NCBI GenBank assembly: GCA_023396665.1
Contig: JAEWVL010000071.1
Location: 1-32,562, forward strand
Direction: 5' to 3'
Source: Spirochaetota bacterium
Lineage (GTDB): Bacteria; Spirochaetota; UBA4802; JAFGJZ01
DNA length: 32,562 nucleotides
Positions 16,271 to 24,118 of this stretch are shown piece by piece; within the stretch, counting starts at the first letter, position 1, and each line of letters starts with the position of its first letter. Both the position numbers and the translations under genes were made by a program. Under the pieces are notes generated by a model. That model made no database searches, had not been told where the DNA came from, and was given only the letters and a program-made list of their open reading frames with translations.

Positions 16271-18616
16271 TTACTCGATTGAAATGCAAACCGCGGTGAT
16301 ATCATCCGGAATGTCTTCCAGTTCGCTTGATTCAACCAGCTGGCTGATTTTTTCGATGATCACCTCTCCGCTGCCGGCCGCGTTTTCTGAAAGAAGGGTG
16401 ATGATCGGTTTTTCGCCAAGACTGTGCCCCGATTCCATGCGTATATCCACGAGTCCATCGGTGTAGAGAAAGAGCTTGTCTCCCGGTTCAATCGTAATGC
16501 TGCTTTCCATGTACGAGGGCTCGTTCATGACGCCAAGTATGTGGTTTCGCTGATGCAGAGACTGCACCGTTCTGCTCGCGTTCACATAGTGAAGCGGAAG
16601 ATTGTGACCCGCGTTCACATAACGAAGCAAACGGGTGCGGGGGTCATAAACGGCGATCAGCAGGGTGATTAGTTCGTGTCCGCGGTATTTCTCGATCAGG
16701 AATCTGTTTATATATTCCATCACTTCGGTGATTTCCTCTTCTTCTTTCATCAGTGCGTTTACCAGTGCCGCCGTTGTCGAATGAAGCATGGCTGCCGGCA
16801 AACCGTGTCCGGTGATGTCGCCGATGACAATTGCACTCCTGTTATCCGGGAGGGAGACGATGTCAAAATAGTCTCCCGTTACCTTGTTAAAGGGGCGCAG
16901 ATAAAAGGAGATGTCGATCCCCGATGATAGCGGCAACTCAACCGGAAAAAGGCGCATTTGAATGTATGATGCGTTGTCGAGTTCTTCTTCGTATTTGCCT
17001 TTCAGAAGATATTGCTGAAATAACAGTTCGTTTTCAATCATCTGGTAGATCAAAAGCGCTGCCGATTGCAGATAATGAAATTCGGCGCTGTAAAAGGGGG
17101 CGGCCTTTGACTTGTCACTTGCGAAGATGACACAGGGAATTTTTGATTCAAATTCAACAGGAATAATGATCGTGAACTGATCGCTGTTTTTCCCCTCAAA
17201 ATAGTTCACTTCGTAATTTTCGAAAATATAGTCTTTTCTTATTATATCCCGGTAGGTCTCATATTGTTTTGCCAGCGGGCTGGAAGCGTCAATATAGAAG
17301 AAAAACCGTTCATAGCGGTCAAGACGTGTGGTCATCGAATGGGATATGATTCCGATTTTCAAATGGGCGATTTCAAGCATCAAAAGCATTTGATTGAAAA
17401 TGGATTCCAGCCGTTTTTCGAGCGGTTTGGGCAAGACCGATATTTCGGCAATTAACTGCAGCGAAAGCGTCAGTTTGTCACCGGTGAGACTGTATTTCCC
17501 CCGCATGCGCTCAAGAATCAATGAACGCAGTAGTAATATTACCGAGGCGCTTGTGATATAGAGAATTGAATTGTGAATTGTCGTCACTTTCGATGTCAGA
17601 ATGTAAAAAAACAAACCGAGCGCAAGCGATGATATGAAGTCGACAATGAAACGAATATTGTAGACTGTCCTGATGACATATTCTGTCAGATGGCTCCGTT
17701 CGATAAAGCCTCTTCCGAGAGTAAGGGGAATAATGCAGGTGAACAGTGTAATCACCGGTGCCGGCACCGGAAAGTCAAAAAAAGTCGTGATCAGAAGTGT
17801 CAGCGCGGGGATAATTATCCCCCCGACGCTTGCAACGATTACGGTGAAGCTTGAGCCGAACTGATGACGTCGTGTGTGGTTTTTGTAGATACCGAAACAG
17901 GCGGCAAACACAAAAAGAAAAAGAAAAGAAATAAGGTAGAATTTGAATGACAGATCACTGGTCAGCGAAAAAGAAGTGAAAAGATGCAGAAGTAAAACAG
18001 CGAGCATTGCACATAACAGAACGAGTGACAAGGCCCTCCTTTTATTCGCAGAAAGATTGAGCATTTCACCGGTAGCGGAAAGCGCGAAGTAATAAAACGC
18101 GGCATGTGTCAGCAGTAGCAATATAATATTTCCCGTACAAATTATATCAACATAAGAGAATAGTACGGATCCGAGTATTATTGAGAAATATGCGTAGTAT
18201 TTCGCCGATTTGTTGATCTTCTTGACGAAAAAAATCACTACACCCCACAAAAGGTGTACGGTTCCAGTTACAACGAGTATGGTAAGGTAGATGAAAAGAT
18301 CAATGTTAAATGATCTGGAGATGAAGTGGAGTACAGTCGAGCCGTCTTGCTTTATCAGGGGAACTGTCCATGAGCTTCTGGCCGGTGTTTTCAGATGAAC
18401 GTCATGAAGCAGGTGCAGCAGCGACTCGTCACTTATTTGCGCCTTATACAGCGTGTCATTGTTGCCGAATTTGATGGTATTGGTAAGCATGTTGCCGTTC
18501 AGAAGCCGCGAAAAAGGGTATCTGGTACACAGGGTATATGCATTGCTCAGCATTATAATATTGATGATGGCAATTGCGATAAACACCGTTATTCTTCGAA
18601 ACAGGTTAGATCTCAT
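16271..18616 (-). CDS. Membrane-bound SpoIIE/RsbU-type PP2C serine phosphatase
   Basis: From ATG 18616 (an upstream ATG at 18640 is possible) the product has 781 residues. It has a first membrane helix, an extracytoplasmic loop of about 90 residues, then some seven or eight membrane helices to about residue 365. A GAF-like region follows (about 390-540), then a C-terminal PP2C domain. The metal-binding acidic motifs are all present: TGDYFD near 581, GDITGHG near 600, YTDGLVD near 719 and PDDITAV near 771. Such enzymes dephosphorylate anti-sigma-factor antagonists in partner-switching systems. No antagonist or anti-sigma kinase is in the window. Its start overlaps the end of the upstream pseudo-phosphatase gene by 11 bases, so the two are made together. 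Confidence 0.9.
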   Translation of the reverse strand: MRSNLFRRITVFIAIAIINIIMLSNAYTLCTRYPFSRLLNGNMLTNTIKFGNNDTLYKAQISDESLLHLLHDVHLKTPARSSWTVPLIKQDGSTVLHFISRSFNIDLFIYLTILVVTGTVHLLWGVVIFFVKKINKSAKYYAYFSIILGSVLFSYVDIICTGNIILLLLTHAAFYYFALSATGEMLNLSANKRRALSLVLLCAMLAVLLLHLFTSFSLTSDLSFKFYLISFLFLFVFAACFGIYKNHTRRHQFGSSFTVIVASVGGIIIPALTLLITTFFDFPVPAPVITLFTCIIPLTLGRGFIERSHLTEYVIRTVYNIRFIVDFISSLALGLFFYILTSKVTTIHNSILYITSASVILLLRSLILERMRGKYSLTGDKLTLSLQLIAEISVLPKPLEKRLESIFNQMLLMLEIAHLKIGIISHSMTTRLDRYERFFFYIDASSPLAKQYETYRDIIRKDYIFENYEVNYFEGKNSDQFTIIIPVEFESKIPCVIFASDKSKAAPFYSAEFHYLQSAALLIYQMIENELLFQQYLLKGKYEEELDNASYIQMRLFPVELPLSSGIDISFYLRPFNKVTGDYFDIVSLPDNRSAIVIGDITGHGLPAAMLHSTTAALVNALMKEEEEITEVMEYINRFLIEKYRGHELITLLIAVYDPRTRLLRYVNAGHNLPLHYVNASRTVQSLHQRNHILGVMNEPSYMESSITIEPGDKLFLYTDGLVDIRMESGHSLGEKPIITLLSENAAGSGEVIIEKISQLVESSELEDIPDDITAVCISIE

Positions 18617-19943
18617 GTTCTGGTACCGAAAACACCGCAATCATACTGCGGGAGATGTCAATGTTCTTTGTATCGAAAACATTTACGATAGTGTTGATGA
18701 TGTCAGATGATTGTGGTACGGCCGGCAACAGTGACTTTATCAGTTGCAGATGAGTAAAGAAATAATAAGAAATGTGACGGTTTACAAAGATAAACAGATC
18801 GCCCTTCAGCAGTGTAAATTCATCCGTTTCGATTCGGCTGAATTCAGCATTGCGGTAAAGCCAGGGAACCGGCATGTCTTTTCTGGAAATTTCGGCCTTT
18901 CCGCTGCTGTCAAATTCGACAGCGAATATATTCGGGCTGACGTCGAAAAAGCCGTGTGTCATTATGATCTCATTCGTCTTTCTCATCGACTCGCTGATGC
19001 AATACCCTTTCGATGAATAAAAACGCAGCAGTGATGAGATGACAGGGAGAAAAATCAGAGTCGACTTATTGGAGTTACCGGTCCAGTAAGCGGTAAAATA
19101 GAGCGCGTTATTCTGTTCGAAGAAGTCGATGAATCTGTCAGAGTAGATGGTTTCCGTGTTGTAATACAGTTCAGCCTGTATGAAATCATTGCGAAATGTA
19201 TTAGCCGGCAGAAAATCCTTCTGTACACGTTTTTCAAGGTGTTTCTCCCGCTCGAGTTCTTTTTTTCTGGCAAGCTCTTTCCACAGGAAAGAATTTATCG
19301 AAAGAGCGGCAAATTTCGTACCGAAAAGTTTCAGCGCGTTGATTTCATTAGAGGTATAGGGGGTGGATCTTTTGCCGAAAACGAGAGCACCCATAAGCAG
19401 ATTTGAGTAAAACATCGGAATGATGATTTCAGCACCAAGTCGTTCCATTTCATGTCTGATATTTATTTCGAAGTTATGCGCATTTGTCAGCCGGCTCTTT
19501 ATCAGCACATCGTCAGGAGTATTGAGAACTTTCAGCAGAATGTTGTTATAATTCAAAAAGCCTTCCTGCTCAAGCGCATTTTTCTTTTTTGCATAAAGAA
19601 TATATTCTTCGTTTATCTTGTCATAAAATATCAGGCTTCCCGTTTTTACAGACAGAATGGAAAGAATCCGGTTGAATTTCTTTTCGAAAAACTCGGTGAC
19701 CGATTCGAAAGACAGAACCGAGTCGATGGTGTCGAGAAATATCTCGGGGTTCAGTTTTCGGTGTTTCGAGAAGGCCAGCGTTGAAACGATAAAATCGTAA
19801 AACGGTATTGTCATAAGAAAGATGATTACGGCGAGTGCGAAAAAATAGACTTCGTCTATTCCGAGGTGTTGTGCGGGTACCAATATCGCGAGCACCAGCG
19901 AACTGTAGAAAAAAGCCATAAGGCCGATAAGCGGGTATATCAT
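18606..19943 (-). CDS. Membrane GAF protein with degenerate PP2C-like C-terminus (probable pseudo-phosphatase)
   Basis: The 445 residues begin with two membrane helices (about 5-22 and 32-55). A GAF-like domain follows (about 75-220; GAEIIIPMFYSNLLMGALVFG), then a coiled-coil linker rich in Glu and Lys (223-241). The rest has the order of an RsbU/SpoIIE domain, starting with VQKDFLPAN where RsbU proteins have their linker, but the metal ligands are lost. SDRF (268-271) stands where GDYF belongs, YWTGNSN (286-292) replaces GDxxGHG, FVNR (386-389) replaces YTDG and DISRSMIA (429-436) replaces DDIT. I infer a catalytically inactive partner of the phosphatase encoded next to it. The start overlaps the tmk stop by four bases. 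Confidence 0.72.
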   Translation of the reverse strand: MIYPLIGLMAFFYSSLVLAILVPAQHLGIDEVYFFALAVIIFLMTIPFYDFIVSTLAFSKHRKLNPEIFLDTIDSVLSFESVTEFFEKKFNRILSILSVKTGSLIFYDKINEEYILYAKKKNALEQEGFLNYNNILLKVLNTPDDVLIKSRLTNAHNFEINIRHEMERLGAEIIIPMFYSNLLMGALVFGKRSTPYTSNEINALKLFGTKFAALSINSFLWKELARKKELEREKHLEKRVQKDFLPANTFRNDFIQAELYYNTETIYSDRFIDFFEQNNALYFTAYWTGNSNKSTLIFLPVISSLLRFYSSKGYCISESMRKTNEIIMTHGFFDVSPNIFAVEFDSSGKAEISRKDMPVPWLYRNAEFSRIETDEFTLLKGDLFIFVNRHISYYFFTHLQLIKSLLPAVPQSSDIINTIVNVFDTKNIDISRSMIAVFSVPEHEI

Positions 19944-20542
19944 CGACCACTCCCGGTCAAGGTGTCGAGATAATCCATAATATTCGCGTGAACAGCGTCA
20001 ATGGATCTGCTGCCGTCAATGATGATGAATTTCTCCGCTATCTTTACGTAGTTTGCACGTATCCGTTCAAGTTCCTCCCTCCTTTCAAAACACTGAAGAG
20101 AATCCCTGTTGCCGACCCGTTGCAGAGCTTCTTCGGGAGATATGTCGATGTAGAAGATGATATCGGGTTCGGGAAAATTTCTGCTCCGGTTTTCCCTGAG
20201 TATGTGTGCAATTTCAATATCATTGTTCGACTGATAGGCTGCATTGGAATAATAATAGCGATCAAGAACAACGCTTGTTCCGGCCTTCAGTGCTGGAAGA
20301 ATGTTCGTTGAGACATCGTAGGCACGGTCTTCTATGAACAGCTTTGTCAGATATTCCGCATCGGGGGAATTGCCCGATTGTATCAGTTCACGTATCCTGA
20401 TTCCGCTCTGCGCGTCAGTGGGTTCCCGTATAAAAATAGCCGGGGTATACTCATTCAGTTTATTTGCGAGAATTTTTGCCTGCGTCGTTTTCCCGCTGCC
20501 GTCAATGCCTTCGAAAAGTATGAATTGTGGAGATATCGACAT
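19940..20542 (-). CDS. tmk: Thymidylate kinase
   Basis: Tmk phosphorylates dTMP to dTDP for DNA synthesis. The 200 residues include the P-loop FEGIDGSGKTTQ at about 9-20, the substrate segment FIREPTD, VVLDRYYYSNAAYQ, and FYIDISPEEALQRVGNRDSLQCFE, which covers the lid region. The length is typical. It sits in an unusual position within a membrane-protein operon, three bases after the EI24-like gene and overlapping the pseudo-phosphatase gene. Expression is thus tied to these neighbours. Confidence 0.96.
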   Translation of the reverse strand: MSISPQFILFEGIDGSGKTTQAKILANKLNEYTPAIFIREPTDAQSGIRIRELIQSGNSPDAEYLTKLFIEDRAYDVSTNILPALKAGTSVVLDRYYYSNAAYQSNNDIEIAHILRENRSRNFPEPDIIFYIDISPEEALQRVGNRDSLQCFERREELERIRANYVKIAEKFIIIDGSRSIDAVHANIMDYLDTLTGSGR

Positions 20543-20545
20543 TGA

Positions 20546-21307
20546 TCATTCGTCCAATGATGCTATTTCATGGCGGGCCTTTTCGCAATAAAGAGTACTA
20601 ACCTGCAGTATGGCGCCGACATGCGCAAGAAGACCGGCGAAGGGAATGCTGCTCAGAATGATGAATCCCGCTCCGGTTCCGGCAATCGCCCATTTATATT
20701 TCCAGAAAAGATAGACCCGTGTTTTGAATGAGAATCCGTAACGGGAAAAGACCAGTTCGTAGAAAGGAATCCCGCAAAAGACCAGGGTGAATATGATGAA
20801 AAACAGAAAGAAAACCGCTCCGCCGGCAAAAGGAATAAGATTAAGCGGCAGGAAGATGACGATGAGAAGCAGAACCAGCAAAGAGCTGCGCAGCAAAGCG
20901 AATGGGCTTCCCAGGAAAGCCAGCAGTCCCGTATGGGTTTCGATGTCATGTTTGATTTCGGTATGTTTGATCAGAGGCGGCAAGAATAAACCGATGATAA
21001 ATGACAGAAAACTGTAAAATGAATAAAATACCAGCAATGTCGCAAAAAAAACAAGCGGCGAGAGCATCCATCGGACAAAACGACCGGAGAGCGCAGTTCC
21101 GGCCGGCAACCATTTGGATGCGCCTGGAAAAACAAAGCGGACACACAGATAAGTTCCGAGCGCAAATGCGGCGCTTGAAAGCAGCAGAGGAAGAACAGAG
21201 CGGGCGATGAGTCCCCGGTCGGCTTTTAATTGTTCGAAAACCGATAAAACGCCTGCGATACTTCCCGTTATATCGCCTATTGGGCCGTTGCTTCGTTTAA
21301 TACGCAT
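20546..21307 (-). CDS. EI24-type (CysZ-like) membrane protein
   Basis: ATG 21307, with AAAGTGAAAG just upstream, gives 253 residues; a longer reading from 21358 is possible but less likely. Four to six long hydrophobic segments are present: LLLSSAAFALGTYLCVRFVF, LSPLVFFATLLVFYSFYSFL, LLVLLLIVIFLPLNLIPFAG, FFLFFIIFTLVFCGIPFYE and AGTGAGFIILSSIPFAGLLA. The pattern with PLNLIPFAG and a late IPFAGLL hairpin matches the EI24 family, whose bacterial members include the sulfate permease CysZ. The transported substrate is unknown. It is the first gene of the operon with tmk and the two phosphatase-like genes. Confidence 0.75.
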   Translation of the reverse strand: MRIKRSNGPIGDITGSIAGVLSVFEQLKADRGLIARSVLPLLLSSAAFALGTYLCVRFVFPGASKWLPAGTALSGRFVRWMLSPLVFFATLLVFYSFYSFLSFIIGLFLPPLIKHTEIKHDIETHTGLLAFLGSPFALLRSSLLVLLLIVIFLPLNLIPFAGGAVFFLFFIIFTLVFCGIPFYELVFSRYGFSFKTRVYLFWKYKWAIAGTGAGFIILSSIPFAGLLAHVGAILQVSTLYCEKARHEIASLDE

Positions 21308-21382
21308 ATCTTTCACTTTTTGTGGAATCAGGAGTCCGGGCTTGAAAACAGTCAACACAACATGTAACGCAATACGGACGCG

Positions 21383-21410
21383 ATTATGGCATATGGCCGC
21401 AAAAAGTCAA
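21383..21410 (-). promoter_or_regulatory. Candidate sigma-70 promoter for the EI24-tmk-phosphatase operon
   Basis: On the minus strand TTGACT (21410-21405) and CATAAT (21388-21383) are spaced by 16 bases, each one base away from the consensus -35 and -10. Transcription would start near 21376, about 70 bases before the chosen ATG of the EI24-like gene. The position and direction fit the operon well. Confidence 0.55.
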
Positions 21411-21561
21411 CTACTAAAAGAAAGCAGTCTGTTTCGAACGGAGCGTTGTCATCATTTTCGCGGCAGTTTCCTTTTATGTCCGGAACCGTATTAGTTCGGA
21501 TTTTCCAATACGCCTGATTCACTTCTTTTCCTCGGATATCTTCTTCCAATCAGATTGAATT

Positions 21562-21590
21562 AGCAGTTTGCTGCTTAACAACAAACTGCT
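21562..21590. repeat. Hairpin 1 of a three-hairpin cluster
   Basis: AGCAGTTTG (21562-21570) pairs perfectly with CAAACTGCT (21582-21590) around an 11-base loop. The stem can extend by a T-G and a T-A pair. The loop contains GCTTAAC (21573-21579), which is exactly complementary to GTTAAGC at 21614-21620 in hairpin 3, allowing a pseudoknot or an alternative fold. Confidence 0.6.
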
Positions 21591-21592
21591 GA

Positions 21593-21612
21593 GCGGTACA
21601 TGGATGTACCGC
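21593..21612. repeat. Hairpin 2 of a three-hairpin cluster
   Basis: GCGGTACAT and ATGTACCGC form a perfect nine-base stem around GG, a 20-base palindrome-like site. It begins two bases after hairpin 1. As double-stranded DNA this would also be an excellent dimeric-regulator operator, for example for the TetR protein encoded in the operon downstream. Confidence 0.6.
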
Positions 21613-21614
21613 CG

Positions 21615-21652
21615 TTAAGCTCGGCTTACTCCGATTATAAAGACGAGCTTAA
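21615..21652. repeat. Hairpin 3 of a three-hairpin cluster
   Basis: TTAAGCTCG (21615-21623) pairs perfectly with CGAGCTTAA (21644-21652) around a 20-base loop. It begins two bases after hairpin 2. No T-run follows on either strand, so none of the three hairpins looks like an intrinsic terminator. Confidence 0.6.
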
Positions 21653-21925
21653 TGCGAGTTTCGGCCAAACGCAACAAAGAAACCGCGAGGAGACTGTCAG
21701 TACAAAATTGTAACATGACTGCATCGCAAATAACATTTATGTGGGAATCATCTGTAAAATAACTGAGAGCAATAGTTAGACAATACAAAATTCCATAGTG
21801 GGAAAACGTCTGGCTTTACCATCTCTGCTCCTGAATGTTATCAGCATGTTAAAGATGTATCAAAATCGATGAATTAGTATCCGCATCCTTTCTCCCGATT
21901 ACATTTTCTATCCTGTCATTTCATC

Positions 21926-21941
21926 TGGCACGCAGATTGCA
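21926..21941 (+). promoter_or_regulatory. Sigma-54 (RpoN) promoter, -24/-12 elements
   Basis: TGGCACGCAGATTGCA matches the sigma-54 consensus TGGCACG-N4-TTGCW at every position. Transcription would begin near 21951, giving a leader of about 150 bases before the permease ATG. Sigma-54 promoters need an AAA+ enhancer-binding activator and often control nitrogen assimilation, which fits the amine and glutamate genes behind it. No activator gene is in the window. Confidence 0.88.
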
Positions 21942-22068
21942 AACATAGTGTGAATCAGTGCTGAACCGGGTTTTGAAATAACGCCATTGCTGCTCGGAGA
22001 GCAAGCGTTCACTCTTCATTTATGCTCGATGTTGCAGTGGAACTAAGGGTTCGAACAAATCTGTATGA

Positions 22069-22084
22069 TTGCACACCGGTGCAA
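22069..22084 (+). promoter_or_regulatory. Stem-loop/operator directly before the permease ribosome binding site
   Basis: TTGCAC and GTGCAA flank ACCG in a perfect six-base inverted repeat. The Shine-Dalgarno sequence AGGGGAGGA follows immediately (22085-22093). It could be an mRNA stem affecting initiation, or a DNA operator for the TetR protein of the operon. It resembles an NtrC half-site pair, but the spacing is three bases too short and it lies downstream of the promoter. Confidence 0.5.
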
Positions 22085-22101
22085 GAGGGGAGGATAAAGA
22101 G

Positions 22102-23484
22102 ATGTATCAGACAAAGAAACTGGGTTTCGTCTCGTCATTTTCGGTTGCTGTCGGACTTGTTGTCGCGTCAAGCACGCTGGTGACACTGGGACAGGGGATG
22201 GGAGCCGCAGGCGGAGGATTCATTTTCGCTATGGTTGCGGCGTGGCTTCTGCAATATTTTTCCGCGCAGAGTTTTGCCGAACTGACAACGGCAATGCCCA
22301 AGTCAGGAAGTATTAATGTGTATGCCCGTATGGCCATGGGCCCGGCAGCAGGTATTCTGTGTGTGCTTGCAGGATATGTCTACATGAGTTTTCTGACAGT
22401 TCCGGCCGAGTTGAGTGTAGCCGGTGCGGTTTTTAATGAGGTATTCGCCGCTGATTTCTCGCCGGCGCTGTTTGCTCTCATTCTTCTGGTGTTGTTCACT
22501 TTAGCCAACTTGCTCGGTGTTGATATTTTCGCCAAACTTCAGATAGTATTGACTGTGGCGATGATAGTATCCATGAGCGCTCTCGGTATAGTCGGGCTTC
22601 TCAACATCGGCAATACGGCGCCCTCGCTTCCATCCATGTCTTTCAATCCGATGGGTATTGGCGTGTTAAGCATGACCGCGCTCGCGATCTGGCTATACAT
22701 AGGAATAGAATTCGTCTGTCCCATGGTCGAGGAGATCAACAAGCCGGAACGCAATATTCCCTGGGCCATGTTCAGCGGATTGATAGTCATTTTCTTTGTG
22801 AATATTCTCTACGGCTTTGCCTCGATCAAGTATGTTCCGGCTGAATCGCTCGCTTCTTCGGATACTCCGCACATTCTTGCGGCGCAGGCGATTCTCGGCG
22901 GTGGCGGAAAAATCTGGATAGGTATCGTATCCATTCTTGCAACCGCAAGTTCGGTTAACACCTTTGTCGCTGTTATTCCCCGCATGCTTTACAGCATGGC
23001 CAAGGAAGGCGAAGCTCCAAAACTGTTCGCCGTGATTCACCCGAAATTCCGCACACCGTGGGTCGGTATCGTTCTGGTTTCTCTTGTGTACGGACTGCTT
23101 CTTTTCATGGGCATAGCGGGAATAGAAAAAATCATGATTCTCATAATGTCTGCAGCAGCATGCTGGCTACTTGTGTACATGATGGCTCATATAATCGTGA
23201 TAATCATGCGCTTCAAGTACCCGTCTCTCAAGCGTCCCTACAAGTCCAGACTGTATCCATTTCCGCAGATCGCCGGTAGTCTAGGAATTGTATATGCAAT
23301 ATGGGAAATCTGGCCGGATATGATAACCAGGATGGAAATATACAAATATGCGTTAGTGGCGATTGTGATCTGTGTCATTTACGCCCTTGTGTGGACAAAG
23401 TTCGTCATGAAAAGAAAAGCTTTCACTCCCGTCTCGCTGGAAGAGGAGATGGGCGCCGAGTTTGTGCGTTCTTCGATGGAATAG
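22102..23484 (+). CDS. APC-superfamily amino acid/amine permease
   Basis: A 460-residue, 12-helix transporter of the amino acid-polyamine-organocation family. The first helix carries FSVAVGLVVASSTLVTLGQG, the equivalent of the substrate-binding unwound helix, followed by AELTTAMPKSGSINVYARMAMGP, a typical APC segment. Helix 6 holds AIWLYIGIEFVCPMVEEINKPERNIP. ATG 22102 is chosen for the strong ribosome site AGGGGAGGA; an in-frame upstream TTG lies within the stem-loop. As first gene of the sigma-54 operon with a gamma-glutamyl ligase, it probably imports the amine or amino acid used as nitrogen source. The exact substrate is not readable. Confidence 0.92.
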   Translation: MYQTKKLGFVSSFSVAVGLVVASSTLVTLGQGMGAAGGGFIFAMVAAWLLQYFSAQSFAELTTAMPKSGSINVYARMAMGPAAGILCVLAGYVYMSFLTVPAELSVAGAVFNEVFAADFSPALFALILLVLFTLANLLGVDIFAKLQIVLTVAMIVSMSALGIVGLLNIGNTAPSLPSMSFNPMGIGVLSMTALAIWLYIGIEFVCPMVEEINKPERNIPWAMFSGLIVIFFVNILYGFASIKYVPAESLASSDTPHILAAQAILGGGGKIWIGIVSILATASSVNTFVAVIPRMLYSMAKEGEAPKLFAVIHPKFRTPWVGIVLVSLVYGLLLFMGIAGIEKIMILIMSAAACWLLVYMMAHIIVIIMRFKYPSLKRPYKSRLYPFPQIAGSLGIVYAIWEIWPDMITRMEIYKYALVAIVICVIYALVWTKFVMKRKAFTPVSLEEEMGAEFVRSSME

Positions 23485-23533
23485 TATGAATACTGACTGT
23501 CGGGATGCTGAATAAAAAGTACCGGAGGGGAAA

Positions 23534-24118
23534 ATGAAAACAAAAGCCGCGCTTGCCGCCGAAAGATATTTAGCCACTGTTGCGGATATGTTCATGCCGT
23601 TTTTAGGAAGAGCTAGCTGTGAAAACGGATGCACGTGTTTTTGTTTCCCCTCCATCGCAATAGACAGGGCCGAGTTATGTCAGAGAAAAAGGTCCCACCT
23701 TTTTGGAGGGTTCATAGGTCTGGAAGTGGTCGGCACAGTGAATACAGGTGTGAGTTTTCCGGAATCGAAAATGTCAATTTTGTATAAAGGCATGATGGTC
23801 AAGGGAGATGCTTATTTCAGAGTTATAGATGGTAATAAGAGCGCAATGCATGATGAATTGAACGCTAACAGTGATCTCATCAAAACGCTCTCAGAACTTG
23901 ATCTTGAACACGGTGAAGTGATCGTTTCAGAATCAGAAGTAAAAGTTTCCCTGGCTCCGCTTGGATCAACATACACGTATATGACTTTTCCACCAATGCA
24001 GCATGCCGGTTATTTCAACAAAAATGAAGCCGCTTTGTTGAGCAGAGCTCTTGATTTGATCGGGAAAACTGTTGTGAAAATGCCTGCGAGAAGCGGCACA
24101 AGGGAAGGCGTAAAATGA
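23534..24118 (+). CDS. Unrecognised protein with Cys-rich N-terminal motif
   Basis: I do not recognise this 194-residue protein. Near the N-terminus it has a cysteine cluster: Cys29, Cys33, Cys35 and Cys37 (SCENGCTCFC), plus Cys49, which could bind metal or an iron-sulfur cluster or form disulfides. The rest looks beta-rich (FGGFIGLEVVGTVNTG, YKGMMVKGDAYFRVIDG, VIVSESEVKVSLAPLGSTYT) and ends with a helix and a basic tail. It has no clear signal peptide. CGGAGGGGAAA precedes the ATG. It sits between the permease and the WD40 gene and overlaps the latter by four bases, so it belongs to the amine operon. Confidence 0.7.
   Translation: MKTKAALAAERYLATVADMFMPFLGRASCENGCTCFCFPSIAIDRAELCQRKRSHLFGGFIGLEVVGTVNTGVSFPESKMSILYKGMMVKGDAYFRVIDGNKSAMHDELNANSDLIKTLSELDLEHGEVIVSESEVKVSLAPLGSTYTYMTFPPMQHAGYFNKNEAALLSRALDLIGKTVVKMPARSGTREGVK

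Larger units (their letters stand above)
21411..21925. other. Non-coding region with hairpin cluster between divergent operons
   Basis: No gene is supported in this stretch of over 500 bases. It holds three adjacent perfect hairpins (21562-21652), listed separately. AT-rich DNA between about 21700 and 21925 could carry activator or IHF sites for the sigma-54 promoter that follows. Confidence 0.5.

Noticed and set aside
21573..21620. Integron attC-like site (GCTTAAC ... GTTAAGC match RYYYAAC/GTTRRRY)
   Set aside because: At 48 bases it is too short, and the L box pair is missing: 13 unpaired bases on one side against one on the other. No integrase or cassette is nearby.
22040..22062. GGGTTCGAAC resembling the T-loop of a tRNA
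   Set aside because: The 3' side of the T-stem does not pair, and no acceptor or anticodon arm can be built around it; GTTCGAAC is just an 8-base palindrome.
22069..22084. NtrC binding site
   Set aside because: The half-sites TGCAC/GTGCA are separated by 4 bases rather than 7, and the site lies downstream of the sigma-54 promoter.
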